Shown one piece after another: positions 12,014-34,499 of a stretch of 64,000 nt of DNA. The notes under the pieces are model-generated. The model ran no database searches, was not told the DNA's origin, and worked only from the letters and a program-made list of their open reading frames with translations. The first letter of the stretch is position 1. Each line of letters begins with the position of its first letter. The translations under genes were made by a program, and so were the position numbers. This stretch comes from Lytechinus variegatus (Eukaryota > Echinodermata > Echinoidea > Temnopleuroida > Toxopneustidae): contig NC_054752.1 in the NCBI RefSeq assembly GCF_018143015.1, positions 1,922,001 through 1,986,000 of the forward strand, given 5' to 3'.

Positions 12014-13617
12014 CACCTATTGAGAACCAATGTGTTTGCATTCAACCATCAGCTCTGTAATAAAAATGCTGGTTTGATTTTGTTCTTGAATCTTATTCAA
12101 AACATCTTGGCCTATTCATATAAATGATATAATAGTAGACTCAGGCCTGGTGGACTTGTCAGTCAAGTAACCAATATTATTTGTTTAGAATGGCATTTTT
12201 TCATCAATTTTCTATCTCTATGATTCATGCCCAAAACAGTAAACAACGATAATACATTTGTTATATAATGGAAAATAGAAAGTATATAATCAAAAGAAAA
12301 CAAATCTAATCAAATTAAATACAATCAAATTAAAAATGACACCTACATGTACAATGGTAATTAGGGCTGAAAATCTTTAATAGGTATCAGCAAGCTTCCT
12401 TGTGACAAATGGGCCCAAAGCCAGTTCGTAGTTCATTTCTGCGCATGATCAAAATATTCTGCGCATGATCAGAGGAAGGTCATTCGTACTATTTAAAAGT
12501 GACATGGTGGTTTAAAATGAGATAAGCACCACCTTTTACTTATTCATATATTCTATTGTGGTTTTCATTTACATCCACAAAAAACAACAATGCGTCCACG
12601 AACGACTGGTATTTCACAGTTTGTCAAGTACGTTGTACAGCATGCTATGATATACATTCAAAGTAGGAATGCAACAAATACCTTCATAAAGTGTTAATGG
12701 GTATGCTATTCTAGTCACCTGGTCTATTCAATTTCTTCATCCTGCTATGTAAGGCAAGCTTAATAATATCATGCTTTGAAATATGCCTATCATAGTAATG
12801 AAAAAATGAAAGGTCATTTGACCAAAATTGTCCATGAAGTAACTACAACTGGTCTATTCCTTAACCCTGACACCTTTTTCATTTGCTCCCAGGAATAAAA
12901 AGTCAAATAAAAATGTATCTGTTATATTTTGAAATTTGATTTGGCATCTGAAATCTAGGAACAACTATAAACTAGGGTATTATCAAACAGCTCTATTGGG
13001 CTTCTCAGTTGCATTGAATGACTGTCAAGTGTCAGTAATGTGCCAAATACCAACCAGGGATAGTATAAATCTTCTACAAATAACCCTGCACCTGTCTGGC
13101 AGATATCACCAACTATAAACTTCTCACATGACCAGCCTTTTATCACTTTTTATGATGGGTCCTCCACTAGCAAACAGAACTCTACACTTACAACACAAGG
13201 CTAAAAAAGACAATGTCTGTTGACCTATTGACCATACACAAGAGATTTTCTACTACCAAATTTTGTAGCACAAACAGCAAGATCATGTTTTGGTTTCAAG
13301 AAACATAAGTGCTACAATTTACTGATTGAAATTAACATAAAAATGGCCTACATTGTATACAGTAGGCCTACATGTATGTGTGGCATGCGGCCTATTTTAT
13401 TCTAATTTCCCGGGCTTGAACCCTACAAAATGATTACGCTTTGGATGGTATTTTGATTCAGGCAAATTTGAGTTTGAAGTTGGAATTGTTGTAAATTGGA
13501 TTGATTTAGCCCTTTGATCTCAATGACCATGGACCTACTCATGCAATGACAAAGCTTTTCTGATAGTTTTATGGTAAAAATGATCAAAAAGTCGCTACAA
13601 ATGTGATATAAATCAGT
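12014..13617. other. Noncoding DNA
   Basis: No supported gene. The word CTGCGCATGATCA occurs twice in tandem near 12440-12470. Confidence 0.4.
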
Positions 13618-14005
13618 TTAGTTTTTAGCAGCAGCATCATCATCATCGCCATCGTCCTCATTATCATCATCATCATCACCATCATCATCATTATCCGACA
13701 TCCTCATTATAACCATCCTCATCGTCCTCATCATCATCATCCTCATCATCCTCATCATCATCACCATCATCCTCATCATCATCATCATCATCACCATCAT
13801 CCTCATCATCATCATCATCATCACCATCATCACCATCATCATCATCACCATCATCACCATCATCAGACATCCTCATTATAACCATCCTCATCGTCCTCAT
13901 CATCATCATCACCACTATCCTCATCATCATCATCATCATCATCACCATCATCACCATCACCATCATCCTCATCCTCATCCTCCTCCTCCTCATCCACAAA
14001 GGTAG
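13618..14005. repeat. CAT/CTC-type trinucleotide tract
   Basis: Impure tandem array of ATC, with CTC and ACC variants, organised in partly duplicated blocks (ATTATAACCATCCTCATCG occurs twice). It leaves long stop-free frames on both strands that encode only Met or Asp runs and are not genes. Confidence 0.9.
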
Positions 14006-14684
14006 GCCTACATGTACAGTGTACATGGTCACAAAAAATACAAGTAGGGTCTAGGCCTAAACCTTGAAAGGTATTGAATCACGAGCCAAGAAAGTAATTC
14101 AAGATGTCTCCGCTCTGTCAACGGAAAGAGTGAGAATCTCCCACAACATCTATGATGACAACAAAGTTAATCAGCATCTATGTCTTTTGTTGGCCCCCTT
14201 TACATGGTGGTCTGAGTTTCTTCCATAGGCTAGGTCTGGCTAAATCTATTTTCAGGGACCAAGATATATTGGTTATAAAACAAGATGTAATCAATACCAC
14301 ACTCATATCAAGTGTTTGGGAACATGGGTATATCATCCCACTCAACACTTTTTTTCTGATTTTTTTTCCTTATTGTTCACATAAAGTTTAAATTTTCAGT
14401 CATTTAGAAACTGGGACTCATACTTCATTTTTGTGTCTGACTATCTGTCACTGTCAAAAAGTTTTATTTTCCCAGGAAAGATAGAGCAACTTTTTAGAGA
14501 TAACTGCATTCCCAATTTGTTAAAAATCACATCTTCTGGTATATTTTCTAGCTCTTGGGAGGAAACAGAAGCCATTAGAAAAACAAAGAAAATTAATACA
14601 AGGAAACAATGGCAAGATGAACAGGAAAGAAAAAAAGTTTAATAACAATAATCTGAAATGGATACATAATATTATATGTACTTG

Positions 14685-15030
14685 TAGCATCTTCATCATC
14701 ATCATCATAATCACCACTACATGTATCTTCAATATCTTCATCATCAACATCATCACTCTCAACATCCTTTTCATCAACAGTTCAACATCACCACCATAAA
14801 TCTTCATCATCAAGATCATTAACACTGGTCCATCATCGTCATGCATTTTCATCATCACCATCATGCATTATCAACGTCATCATTAATAATCATCATAATG
14901 CTCATTATTCATCATAATCATCACCATCATCAACATTCAACAATATCATTCATCATCATCATCACAATCATCATCATCGTCATCTTCATCATCAGATATC
15001 ATCACCAACACCACCTCCACCACCACCACC
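14685..15030. repeat. CAT/ATC-rich low-complexity tract
   Basis: Second impure ATC/CAT array, with the same triplet and orientation as 13618-14005. Confidence 0.85.
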
Positions 15031-15039
15031 ACAGATATA

Positions 15040-15930
15040 AATTACTAGCCATCACACAAAACACATGCCATTTGAGGAGGCCCAAATCCCCAATTATTTG
15101 TGAATTAATGACAATGTGTCACATTCTGGGACCGATCAATATGCGGCTCAAACTATATAGGCCTACATCGAAATTGGAATCAGGAATTTATATTATACTT
15201 TGAATATTGTACAGAATTTCAACTTACATCGGGGTTCTAACATGCCACGATTGTTGGTCCCAAATTAAAACGACGCCGTCCACCTCGCACTAAACAGGGG
15301 TAAATCCTTCACAGTAGATCTAGCCTACAGTATTCTCTCTTCAACGGGCCTCAGCTCTGTGACCACTTTGACCAGTAGAACAATGTAAACCGTTTCCTCA
15401 TAAGACAGTCCAGGATATCTACCAAACTAGATAAGGATGGAATATCGAGTTCATGGTCAGTATTAATCACCACCACAACTACAGAAGAACTGCCTGATAA
15501 TTCTTCCTGCCTGTCCTACGATCGAGTTCGACCGAGCGAGATCAACAGCTCCCGCGACGACAGCTCTGCAGAAAAGGGGGCGCATGATCTGATTCCTGAT
15601 TCTGGATCGAGAGTGCATCAAGTGCAACTGTGCTGGCCGACTATAATATGGTGACAATTTATGCATAAATACTCATTCTTCAAACAGTGCCGAAACAGTG
15701 CCAACTTTCGGGACAATTTCTTAACAAATTTTAGCTTCAAGCTCAGATTATCTAGGCTTGATAAGATAATATCCTTCTTTGTAAAGATCAAGCTCAAAGC
15801 ATTAAAGCCTACCCCCTGCACCCCCTCCCCCGCCCAAAAAAAACTCGGCCGAATTTTAACTTTTTTTAAGTTCAAGCAGATAATGGGAGGGGGTGATAAA
15901 TATGGGGGGGGGGTCAAATAGGCCAAGTGG
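15040..15930. other. Noncoding DNA with G-runs
   Basis: No supported gene. The stop-free minus-strand frame over 15618-16214 crosses the short GGATCC element and low-complexity runs. Confidence 0.4.
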
Positions 15931-15933
15931 CGG

Positions 15934-16020
15934 ATCCAATGGTCCGTGCCGCCCTTTTGTGAGTCATAGTAATTTCGCTCATGCACACATGCCCCTCCCC
16001 TTTTCAAATTCCTGGATCCG
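15934..16020. mobile_element. Very short GGATCCGCC-end element
   Basis: Inverted termini AAGTGGCGGATCCA and TGGATCCGCCCCTG enclose only about 60 bp. The termini match those of the elements at 43454-44557 and 50121-53003. No clean target duplication was found. Confidence 0.55.
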
Positions 16021-17912
16021 CCCCTGAGAAGGCCTACAGAAAAAAGTGGAGAAATGGGGGAAACATAGGAAGATTTGATCCAATTGAGAAGTTTATAATG
16101 ACGAAAATTTTCTTGGCAAAATAAGAAAGAATAACAAAAAAGATCTTTGAAGGCTTGAGGAAAATCCATTAGGCCTAAATATATCTTTTTCTTTTCTTCT
16201 TTATAAAAAGTCATTCAAACTATAAGTTTTAGTTTGTTACGTCATATACGACAGTTATTGAAAAAATGTTATGTTATAATGATTGCCCGAATTTAATTCT
16301 TGTAGTGATGTTTGGTGATTCAAAATTTGTTTCTTTCAGGAGCAGGCGTGAAATTATAGTGAATATATAAAAAGATAAAAACTCATATTTTTTTTTTAGA
16401 AAACTTCATCATCATAAACAGTGTTTACCCCCACACTGTGTAGAAGCTGCTCATATACGACGTCACAAATACAATTCTAATAATTTTTCTTTTTCTGGAG
16501 GGGTTCACTAATTTTTGATCACCACATGTAGGCCTATATATTGCTATTTTTACAATAAACTTTTCGTCAAGGTGCATAGGAAAAGATTCTTTGAGGATAT
16601 CATCAATATATTTACGATTTTTTCCCAATAGACTGAACATTTATTGAACATTAATTCTCACTTTGGTAAGTGATTATCATTCATCATGTTTATTTAATAT
16701 AAAAAGGGACCATTATCTTGAAGATATAGACCTGATCACATTTTTTAGGAAAAAAATATTGACTACTTTATTCCTTTCTCTCCGTCTCCGACCTGTTAGT
16801 AGGTGAGTATTTATATATCAAAATGTTTTAATCCTCATTTGATCGCTTTCATGTGGCACATGTTTACTCTTTCTTTTCTAGAATGGTATTTTGCTATTAA
16901 GTTATCAACAACAAAAGCATTCATGGTATTAACACAATACTATTGCCCTTCATAAAGATTTGACGATGAGGTTGATATGGATTCAAAAAATACAAAACAG
17001 CACTTCCGACAAATTTACGAAAAATACATTTCCCTCAGTGCTCTGGGAATTTTGTTTTTAAAGAGGGGTGCAGGTAACCCCCCCCCCAAAAAAAAAGAGA
17101 AGAAGAAAAGGTTTCACCCCTAAGAGGAGGTGATTACGGTGGTTTTTGGTTAGATCTCCCTTCTTTTTCGCACATCGACCTGATTTGCAGAGGGTTCTGC
17201 CTATTCCCAGCAACCCCGGTTCCCAGGACCATGCCCCCCTCCCTCATCCTCCCGAGGTGCGACAAAACAATGCTAGCCACCCCCCCCCCCCCCCCAAAAA
17301 AAAAGGAACCAACGTCATAAAATATTCCGATTCTTTTGGACGGTAGATGGCGCCAGAACAGTTAATAAGGTCAATCCATTAATATCCTAAGGTCAATCCC
17401 AAGCGGACAACCCGTAGGGTCGTTAATTTACCCATACTGAGAAGAAAATAGCTTGAGTAAACACTTCCCGTTCACTTGTAATATATGCTACATTTGTTAC
17501 TCGGTATGTTACATTTTTGGAAAACAGACCATAATAAGCCGAGGTATTTCATTTAGTCAGATGATGGTAATCACGAAAAAAAAGTTCTCATGAGCAGAAC
17601 ACAAAATTGAATATTTGCACATCAATTCCACTCAACCAAATAGTCAGTTTGGATGAAAATACAATGAATAAACACGACAATCTAATCAAAATCGGATTTT
17701 CATTTTAAAGTTTCGTCTTATTTCGGAAATTGGTTTTATACTGATGAATTAACATGTACCTCTTTTGTCCTTTTTTCCCATTGTAAAGCTAGGTTTGATT
17801 CCTATCTGAATACGTGGCATATCATATTGTTTTAAGCTTTTGTGATTCAAAGATTGTTGATCTGTTAGAAAATGAAATATTCTATTGACTCTATAAATAC
17901 AAAAGGAATATG
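16021..17912. other. Noncoding DNA
   Basis: No gene recognised. Homopolymer C and A runs at 17070-17095 and 17281-17305. Confidence 0.4.
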
Positions 17913-18148
17913 CACTGCAAAAATTTCTCTGTTGATTTAACACCAGCCTGGAATCTATATAGGCCTATGTCCACACCAGAGAAGTGTTAAACAGCACCAG
18001 TTTCGTTTAGGTCTAACACCAGATAGGTGTTTATAAAACACCTATTTGTATTAAGACAGCATTAAGACAAACTGGTGTTGTTTCAATACTTCTGGTGTGC
18101 ACATATAGATTTCGGGCTGGTGTTAAATCAACACTTTTTTTGGCAGTG
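17913..18148. mobile_element. Short palindromic MITE (CACTGC ends)
   Basis: CACTGCAAAAA at the left is the inverse of the right end TTTTTTTGGCAGTG. Arms share GTTGATTTAACACCAGCC. Related in style, with TAACACC words, to the elements at 24711 and 61096. TA stands after the right end, consistent with a Tc1/mariner-type site, but the left flank is TG. Confidence 0.75.
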
Positions 18149-18531
18149 TAATGAGTGTGTGGTATCCTCTACCTGTTGATTGTGCATGTCATATAGTAAG
18201 TACAAGCGAAAATGATAACTTTGCTATTTACATCCGATTTTACAATTTGTTCAGATTGGATTTTTGTTCTCTGTATTTAATAAAATTTACGCTGGCTTTA
18301 CCTTTGAGAGAGGATGTCAACTGAAATAAGAAATTGAAATTCTTATTAGCACTTAACTTTTATTAAAACATGCTGTTAAAACAATATAATTTAAGCCTAT
18401 TTGCAACATCATATTTTCATTTAATTTGTAACAGCTTTTATTTAAGCTCAAGATATGACTAGGGATTTGGAATAAACTTAGAATAAATGGCCCTTATTCT
18501 GAAGTAGGCTTTGATTTAAACTCTGGGTTAA

Positions 18532-20489
18532 ATGGATGCTCCTGACTAAAAATATGTATATCTTAAAAGAGTAAAATTCACAGATCAAAATGCTGAAAAT
18601 TTGATCAAAATTGGATCACAAATAAAGTAGTTTTTGAATTTCAAAGATTTGCATTATTCCGGTGAAACAGTTCTAAGCATGTATTCTTGAATATTCATTA
18701 GGTGGGCTGATGATGTCACATCCCAATTTGTTCTTTTGTATCTTATTATATGAAATTCGGTTTATTAAAAAAAATTATACCAAGAACTAAAGCAATGGGA
18801 TTGACATATCATAAATGCATTATCTTGCTGCAACTTATTTCATCATAATGGAGGAACATCATATACATATTTATGAAAAAATGAATTATTATGATTTCAT
18901 GTAACATAAAAAAGGAAAATGGGGAGTGACATCATCAGCCAGTGGCGTAACTACGGGGGGGGCATGGGGGGCACGTGCCCCCCCCCAATCGGCTGACCCC
19001 CCAAAAAAAACCGGGGAAAAGGGAAAAAAGAGGGAGAAAGGAAGAGAAACGTAGTGGGAAAGAAGACATTATTATTCATTATAATGTTATATTATATCAT
19101 AATTATGTTATGTTATATTACATTAAAAAAAAATTTCATAACTTAATGAAACATAATTTGCTCAGGGCCTATCTCTTCATTGTTCCTGGTGCTTGTATTG
19201 TCTGTTTGCCGAGATATATACTCCTGTTATACTAAAACCTCCCGTTTTCAAGTCAATATACACCAAACTGCCAAATATATTTCCTCGCACTTCGATGGAG
19301 TTATTATTGTTTTATGTAAAATAGCATGCTTCTTTTTCATGACTGCTTAAAGCGCCCTATTTAAGGTCTTAATATAAAACATATCCTTTCCGTGATTACG
19401 TTCGCAGTAGTGGATAGGTGAAATATGTCTGCTCTCCAAGAATTCCTAGAATCAGTCCTTAAAATTTCCCTTTTCTGAGCTAAATATCAAAAATTTTCAG
19501 CTCGCGCTTCGCGCTCGCATCATTTGGTTAGTGAACTACGTATGGTCTTCGTGAATTCCTACAAACAAGCCTTAAAATGCCCCTCTTCAGGTCTGAATTT
19601 CCTAAATTTTCAGCTCGAGCTTCGCGCATGCATCATTTGGTTAGTGAACTACGTATGGTCTTCGTGAATTCCTACAAACAAGACTTAAAATGCCCCTCTT
19701 CAGGTCTGAATTTCCTAAATTTTCAGCTCGCGCTTCGCGCTCGCAAGATTTGATTGCTGAGATGGGCATGTTAATCACGATTGCAAGTGCTTTATGTGCA
19801 TGTTTAGATATAATTCTAATAAAATCAGCAAGTGCTTATTGGCAATCGCATTGGATGACTTATAGTGAGATGTATATACTCTTATTGGATTCCTAAAGTA
19901 ATTATGCTGCATATACTGTAGAGCGCTTAGAGACTTCTGACAAAGTAAGCGTTAAGCGCTATATAAGCAAGTATAATTCAAATATAGTCCTTAAAATCTT
20001 CCTGTTTGGGGGTCAATATTTACAAAAATTTCAGCTCGCGCTTCGCGCTCGCATTTTTTTGCGAGACAGGTACGTATCATGATTACAAAAGATTGATTAT
20101 AATGGCTCTTTTTAGGTCTGAATATCAAAAATTTTAAGCTCGCGCTTCGCGCTCGCATTATTTGACAAGTGAGATACATATCCGTTTAATTGCACTGTCC
20201 TTAAAATGTCTCTAATAGGTTAGTATACCTGGTAACTGGGCGCGCGCTTCGCGCGCTCACTAAGTGACTCAAAATTTTTGCTGGTGCCCCCCCAATGCCG
20301 TGACCCACGGTACGCCGCTGTCATCAGCCCAACTAATGAATATTCAAAAACACATACATAGAACTTTGACTCTTTGAAATACAATAACTACATTATTTGT
20401 TATAAGATTTTGATGAAATTTACAGCATTTTGCTCTGTGTATTTTACTATATTCATTTAGATATAAATATATTCAGCCCGGAGCATCCC
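18532..20489. mobile_element. TTAA-type MITE split by a hAT insertion
   Basis: Ends GGATGCTCC and GGAGCATCC with TTAA directly outside both (18528-18531 and 20490-20493). The interior is interrupted by the element at 18940-20320; without it the MITE is about 577 bp. It is related to the intact copy at 62834-63112 (GGTCCGGGCT-type ends, shared CAGCATTTTGCTC-like words). A TTAA target is used by piggyBac and Kolobok transposases. Confidence 0.85.
18940..20320. mobile_element. Non-autonomous hAT element
   Basis: Begins CAGTGGCGTAACTACGG and ends CCACGGTACGCCGCTG. The 8-bp target TCATCAGC is present on both sides (18932-18939 and 20321-20328). Termini of the CAGNGGCGTA type with an 8-bp duplication are characteristic of hAT. 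The interior has about six spaced copies of a GC-rich word, CTCGCGCTTCGCGCTCGC, and a SINE-tail-like piece (AGCGCTATATAAGCAAG near 19955). No transposase frame. Confidence 0.9.
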
Positions 20490-20493
20490 TTAA

Positions 20494-21320
20494 AAGTTGC
20501 AGTTTAACTATGGATAGCAACACCCCCTATATATACACATTAGCTGATGAAAAGGACTTGATAACTTCCAAATGGAATATTACCTTGCACTCCTAAATCA
20601 CATGTCAGTTTTGTTTAATACATATGGCCTAGTTTAATGCACTTTTAAAACGTTCGTAGGTGTACTTCGGCACAATCTACAAATTTATGTGATTTTTAAT
20701 GAGATATTCACCACGGTCTTTATTTTAACAGTGTTGATTAATTATTGTCGAAATTATTCTCAACTTCAAAATTTTTATTTGTTTAAAATATTGGAATTAC
20801 AGAATATTTAACAAATTAGACACGTAAGCCGCGTACTCGAGATATAATTGGTGTACTATGCTTATCTTAATGTATTTAGTAATTAGGGAAAATGACTATA
20901 AAGTACAAAGCTTTTATCACTTTAATTTCAGGGCATACGCATCGTAAATCAAATGCATTGGGCGTAGATAAATATAACTATAGCAAGGTGCGGTCTATAT
21001 ACGGTTTAAATGGAATGAAAATTTGTGTCAACGACGTCATAATATTCATCACTCTATGGTGGCTCTTAAAAAAATAATATATACCCCAGACACCATACTG
21101 AAAGGTAATCGAGTTGGTAAGCTATCTCAAATTCACCATTATTAGAAAGTCTTACTCAATTCCGTCGTAATTATTTTCATTTCCATTTCGATGTGCTTTA
21201 TTCTATGATGTGTGCTTTTTTATAAAGATGTTAGTCGGTTGATTTGTAACTAATTTGTTTTACTTTGTATTATCTTTGAATGGAAATGAAATTGAACTAA
21301 TAATTCACTATCATTATTGT
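20494..21320. other. Noncoding DNA
   Basis: No gene or repeat end recognised. Confidence 0.4.
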
Positions 21321-21330
21321 CATCACCACC

Positions 21331-21385
<55 letters not shown>

Positions 21386-21410
21386 CCATCATCACCATCA
21401 TCATTATTAT
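21321..21410. repeat. CAC/CAT microsatellite
   Basis: Near-pure CAC then CAT tract. In one frame it would encode a run of about 30 His, which is a repeat artefact. Confidence 0.95.
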
Positions 21411-21950
21411 TGTCATTGCATTTTTGTTATTATGATTATTATTTCAGAATGCTATATCTAGTCACTCGCGCATATAGACCTGTATAGGTCTTATGCGTAT
21501 TTAAGAAATGTACTATTATTATTATTATTTTTATCATTATTATCATTATCATTATCACAGTAGTAGTAGTTGAAGTAGTAAAAGTAGAAGTAGTAGTCAG
21601 TATAAGGATAGTAGTAGTAAAGCAGCAGCAGCAGCAGTACCAGAACATTATCTGATTATTGTCATTACTGTCATAATTTGGATTTCTTTGGAAGGAGTTG
21701 ATTAAAGCACCTCATTCTTCTCCATAACTCAACCAATTTCAATTCTTTGACGAATTTATTATGGACCATTCTAAGATAGACGATGGGGCTCTTTTTCGAT
21801 TTATTGTTTCATTAAAAATAATACAATATCGGGAGTAGGGGATTGGTGAATGTGAAATAGCCTCGAAAATGACATGGAATTTATTATACTATAATACTCA
21901 TGTCATTTTTTCACCCTCAAATAAACTTGAGGTTTAGAAATACAGGAATC
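21411..21950 (+). promoter_or_regulatory. Upstream region of the S8 protease gene
   Basis: Holds short ATT/TAG tracts (about 21510-21640). A TATA-like TTATACTATAATACT lies about 65 bp before the start codon. Promoter assignment is inferred from position only. Confidence 0.3.
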
Positions 21951-31148
<9,198 letters not shown>

Positions 31149-31522
31149 GGAACTTTACACGACAAGACTTTGTAACTTCAAAAGTATCCGCAAAAATAGT
31201 AGAATGATGGAGAATTAAAAAAAAAACAACAAACAAACCGTTGTTGAAGTGAAAAATATTCAATTCTGCATAATGCATATATACGATAGACCGGTATGGT
31301 TCACATTCTCATCATTGTTATGTAAAGCTCTAGGGAATGTGGAAGGGGGTGGGGGATTTACAAGACACAATGGTTGGTTTGGAATATGAGTTTCATCAAT
31401 CATTTTTTTTCTGCTCTTAGAAATTATCAATGCATATGTGATGCTTCATAAAATAGCGAAGAAAACGAAATTAATGGACTGTATTTTGAAGTATTAGTTC
31501 TGCACTGAATAGTTGAAAGTAG

Positions 31523-31528
31523 AATAAA
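31523..31528 (+). terminator. Polyadenylation signal of the S8 protease gene
   Basis: AATAAA about 375 bp after the stop codon. A weaker ATTAAA lies at 31214-31219. Choice between them is not resolvable by eye. Confidence 0.5.
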
Positions 31529-32411
31529 CAGACTAAAAAGATTTTGTTTTGTTTTATGTCTTTCTTCCTAAACTGAGCAATGAAATTGTGGCATTTTCTT
31601 ACATTTCATCCACAGAACGGGGACGTCCCTAGTCCAGGCAATCAGGGACTTCAGACTACCATCCCCAGTTTGTCTCATTTAAAACCGTTTGATGATTTGT
31701 AACCAGATTAGAGACCGTTTAGTGAGTCGGGTGGAATAAATACATTTCGGATTTCAGTACACCGCGCACACACGTCCCCACTTTGCATAATAATGATAAT
31801 CAGGCCCCAGTTACAAAAGTGTGTGTGTGTGTCTCTCTCTCTCCACATACGAAGCCAAACGCATGCGTTGTCACGGATTATTACAGCGCTTTTTACCGTT
31901 CATGGCCGTAGCAATATGTGAGGGAGGGGGCATGTGTGTGTGTGTGTGTGTGTGTTATGATTGTGATGGTGTGTGTGTGAGTGTGGGTAAGTCGGGTGGA
32001 TGGGTGTGTGTATTTGAGAGAGAGATAAAGCTGTTGCTTTTGTTTTCAGTCCAGTCTGGAATGTAATTCTTTCTGCTTTTTTCAATTTCTCAACTTTGTT
32101 TTCAAATTGTTTATTAAACATCTAATAAATGTTTAAATGTTGGCACTAATATTCCAATGATGAATAATAGGCCTACCAGATTAAGAGATTTCAGATTTTG
32201 TTGAACTTTGCCGAATTATAAAATTCATAGGCGTAAAATCAGGGATGAAATAGATCATGCCCGTATTCTGAATTCTGGTTTATCTTAGACCACGCTCTTA
32301 CTTTGTGTTGGGCAGAAATTCAAAATTTCTGTCTATGCTGTATAAGCCTATTTCTTATGTTTACGTTGTTTTCCTTTTGCCTTCATAACAAAAAGTAATA
32401 CTTCCAAATAC
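31529..32411. other. Noncoding DNA with a GT microsatellite
   Basis: GT tract at about 31930-31955. No gene seen. Confidence 0.5.
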
Positions 32412-32865
32412 TTAAAGGACAAGTTCATTCCAACAAAAAAGATAATTTGAATAAAAAGAAAAAATCCAACAAGCATAACACTGAAAATTTTATCAATATC
32501 GGATGTAAAATGAGAAAGTTATGATAAAGTTTTGCTTAATTTCACAAAACAGTTATATGCACATCCTGGTAGGTATGCAAAATGAGGAGACTGATAATGT
32601 CATCCACTCACTATTTCTTTAGTATTTTATTACATGAAATATTCAAAATTTTCACAAATTGTCAAGTGAAACAATGATTAATTCCTCCCTGAACTTTTGG
32701 AAATAGCATTGTTTAAAAACATATGTTTAGGTCAAGCTGGTCCCTATTGTCAAATATGTAAAAATGAAATATTGTATAATTCAAACAATAAAAAAGAAAT
32801 TGTGAGTAAGGACATCATTGACTCTTATTTACATGTCCCTGAATTTTGCATATCACGGTTTTTTT

Positions 32866-33967
32866 GTCTCACCTGCATAGCAGAGTGAGACTATAGGCGC
32901 CGCTTTTCTGACGGCGGCGGCGGCGTCAACATCAAATCTTAATCTGAGGTTAAGTTTTTGAAATGACATCATAACTTAGAAAGTATATGGACCTAGTTCA
33001 TGAAACTTAGCCATAAGGTTAATCAAGTATTACTGAACATCCTATTAGAGTTTCATGTCACATGACCAAGGTCAAAGGTCATTTAGGGTCAATGAACTTA
33101 AACCATGTTGGAGGAATCAACATCAAAATCTTAACCTGAGGTTAAGTTTTTGAAATGTCATCATAACTTAGAAAATATATGGACCTAGTTCATTAAACTT
33201 GGACATAAGGTTAATCAAGTATCACTGAACATCTTGCATGAGTTTTATGTCACATGACCAAGGTCAAAGGTCATTTAGGGTCAATGAACTTTGGCCGAAT
33301 TGGGGGTATCTGTTGAATTCCCATCATAACTTTGAAAGTTTATGGATCTGATTCATGAAACTTGGACATAATAGTAATCAAGCATCACTGAACATTTTGT
33401 GCAAGATTCAGGTCTCATGATTAAGGTCAAAGGTCATTTAGGGTCAATGAACTTTGGCCGAATTGGGGGTATCTGTTGAATTACCATCATAACTTTGAAA
33501 GTTTATTGGTCTAGTTCATTAAACTTGGACATTAGAGTAATCAAGTATCACTGAACATCCTGTGCGCATTTCAGGTCACATGACCAAGGTCAAAGGTCAA
33601 TGAACTTTGGCCTAATTGGGTGTATCTGTTGAATTACCATCATAACTTTGAAAGTTCATGGATCTGATTCATGAAACTTGGACATAAGAGTAAACAAGTA
33701 TCACTGAACATCTTGTGCGAGTTTCAGGTCACATGATCAAGGTCAAAGGTCATGTAAGGTCAATGAACTTTGGCCATGTTGGGGTTTTTTGTTGAATAGC
33801 CATCATATCTCTGTAAGTTTATTGGTCTAGTTCATAAAAAGTGGACATAAGAGTAACCATGTATCACTGAACATCTTGTGCGAGTTAGAGTAGTTTTCAA
33901 AGTCAGCACTGCTGCTATATTGAACTGCGTGAGGCAAGTGGGACGGCCAGAGGCATTCCACTTGTTA
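32866..33967 (+). repeat. DR1-bearing tandem-unit repeat, plus orientation
   Basis: Starts with a hairpin GTCTCAC...GTGAGAC (32866-32891) and a GGCGCCGC segment, followed by about five tandem units of 150-190 bp. Units share CATCATAACTTTGAAAGTTT, ACTTGGACATAAG, ATCACTGAACATC and AAGGTCAAAGGTCA. The right end is GGCATTCCACTTGTTA. Related copies: 9495-9960 and, on the minus strand, 35649-41590. Superfamily unknown. Confidence 0.8.
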
Positions 33968-34095
33968 GAAAAATAGGCGAAATTTTAAAATGTCATAACT
34001 CTTTCATTTCACATCCGATTTTTTATTAAATTTTCAGTGTTGTGCTAGTTTGATTTTTCTCAATTTATTAAAATCAGCATTTTTCTGTGGTGGAC

Positions 34096-34499
34096 CACTA
34101 GCGTACCTAGGGGGGGGGGCGGGGGGACTGACTACCCCCCCCCCCCCCACCCCTGACAATTCACAACTGATCCAGGGGACGTCCCCTCTTGAGAAGCAAA
34201 ATTAATAACTTGTAAAGTAAAAATGACAGACGTGTGCCCCCTCTTTTGAACTTGAAAACTTTTTTTTTATTTTTCATTAATTTTTGTTGCTTGTGAATTG
34301 TTTTTCTGGCACTAAATCCTTTATTTGTGATTGAAGACCTTTTCTTTTTTTTTGGTTGTCATTTTTTTTTCTGGTAAAAAAATCCTTTAATTATGGTTAA
34401 AGACCTTGTTTTTTGAGGGGGGGGGGCTTGTCAATTTTTTCGCGGACGAAATATCCTCAAAAAATTGCCCCCTTTTGGAATATCCTGGGTACGCCGCTG
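34096..34499. mobile_element. Non-autonomous hAT element, 404 bp
   Basis: Begins CACTAGCGTACCTAGGG and ends CCTGGGTACGCCGCTG. Flanked by TGGTGGAC (34088-34095) and AGGTGGAC (34500-34507), an 8-bp duplication with one mismatch. Termini resemble those of 18940-20320. Confidence 0.82.

Noticed and set aside
13618-14032. Two minus-strand frames rich in Met and Asp
   Set aside because: Trinucleotide repeat artefacts without any non-repetitive domain.
15618-16214. 198-residue minus-strand frame
   Set aside because: Crosses a short mobile element and G/C runs; no domain, no codon pattern, no splice context.
32900-33900. CRISPR-like regular repeats
   Set aside because: Units are long (150-190 bp), similar throughout, without unique spacers, and belong to a dispersed eukaryotic repeat.
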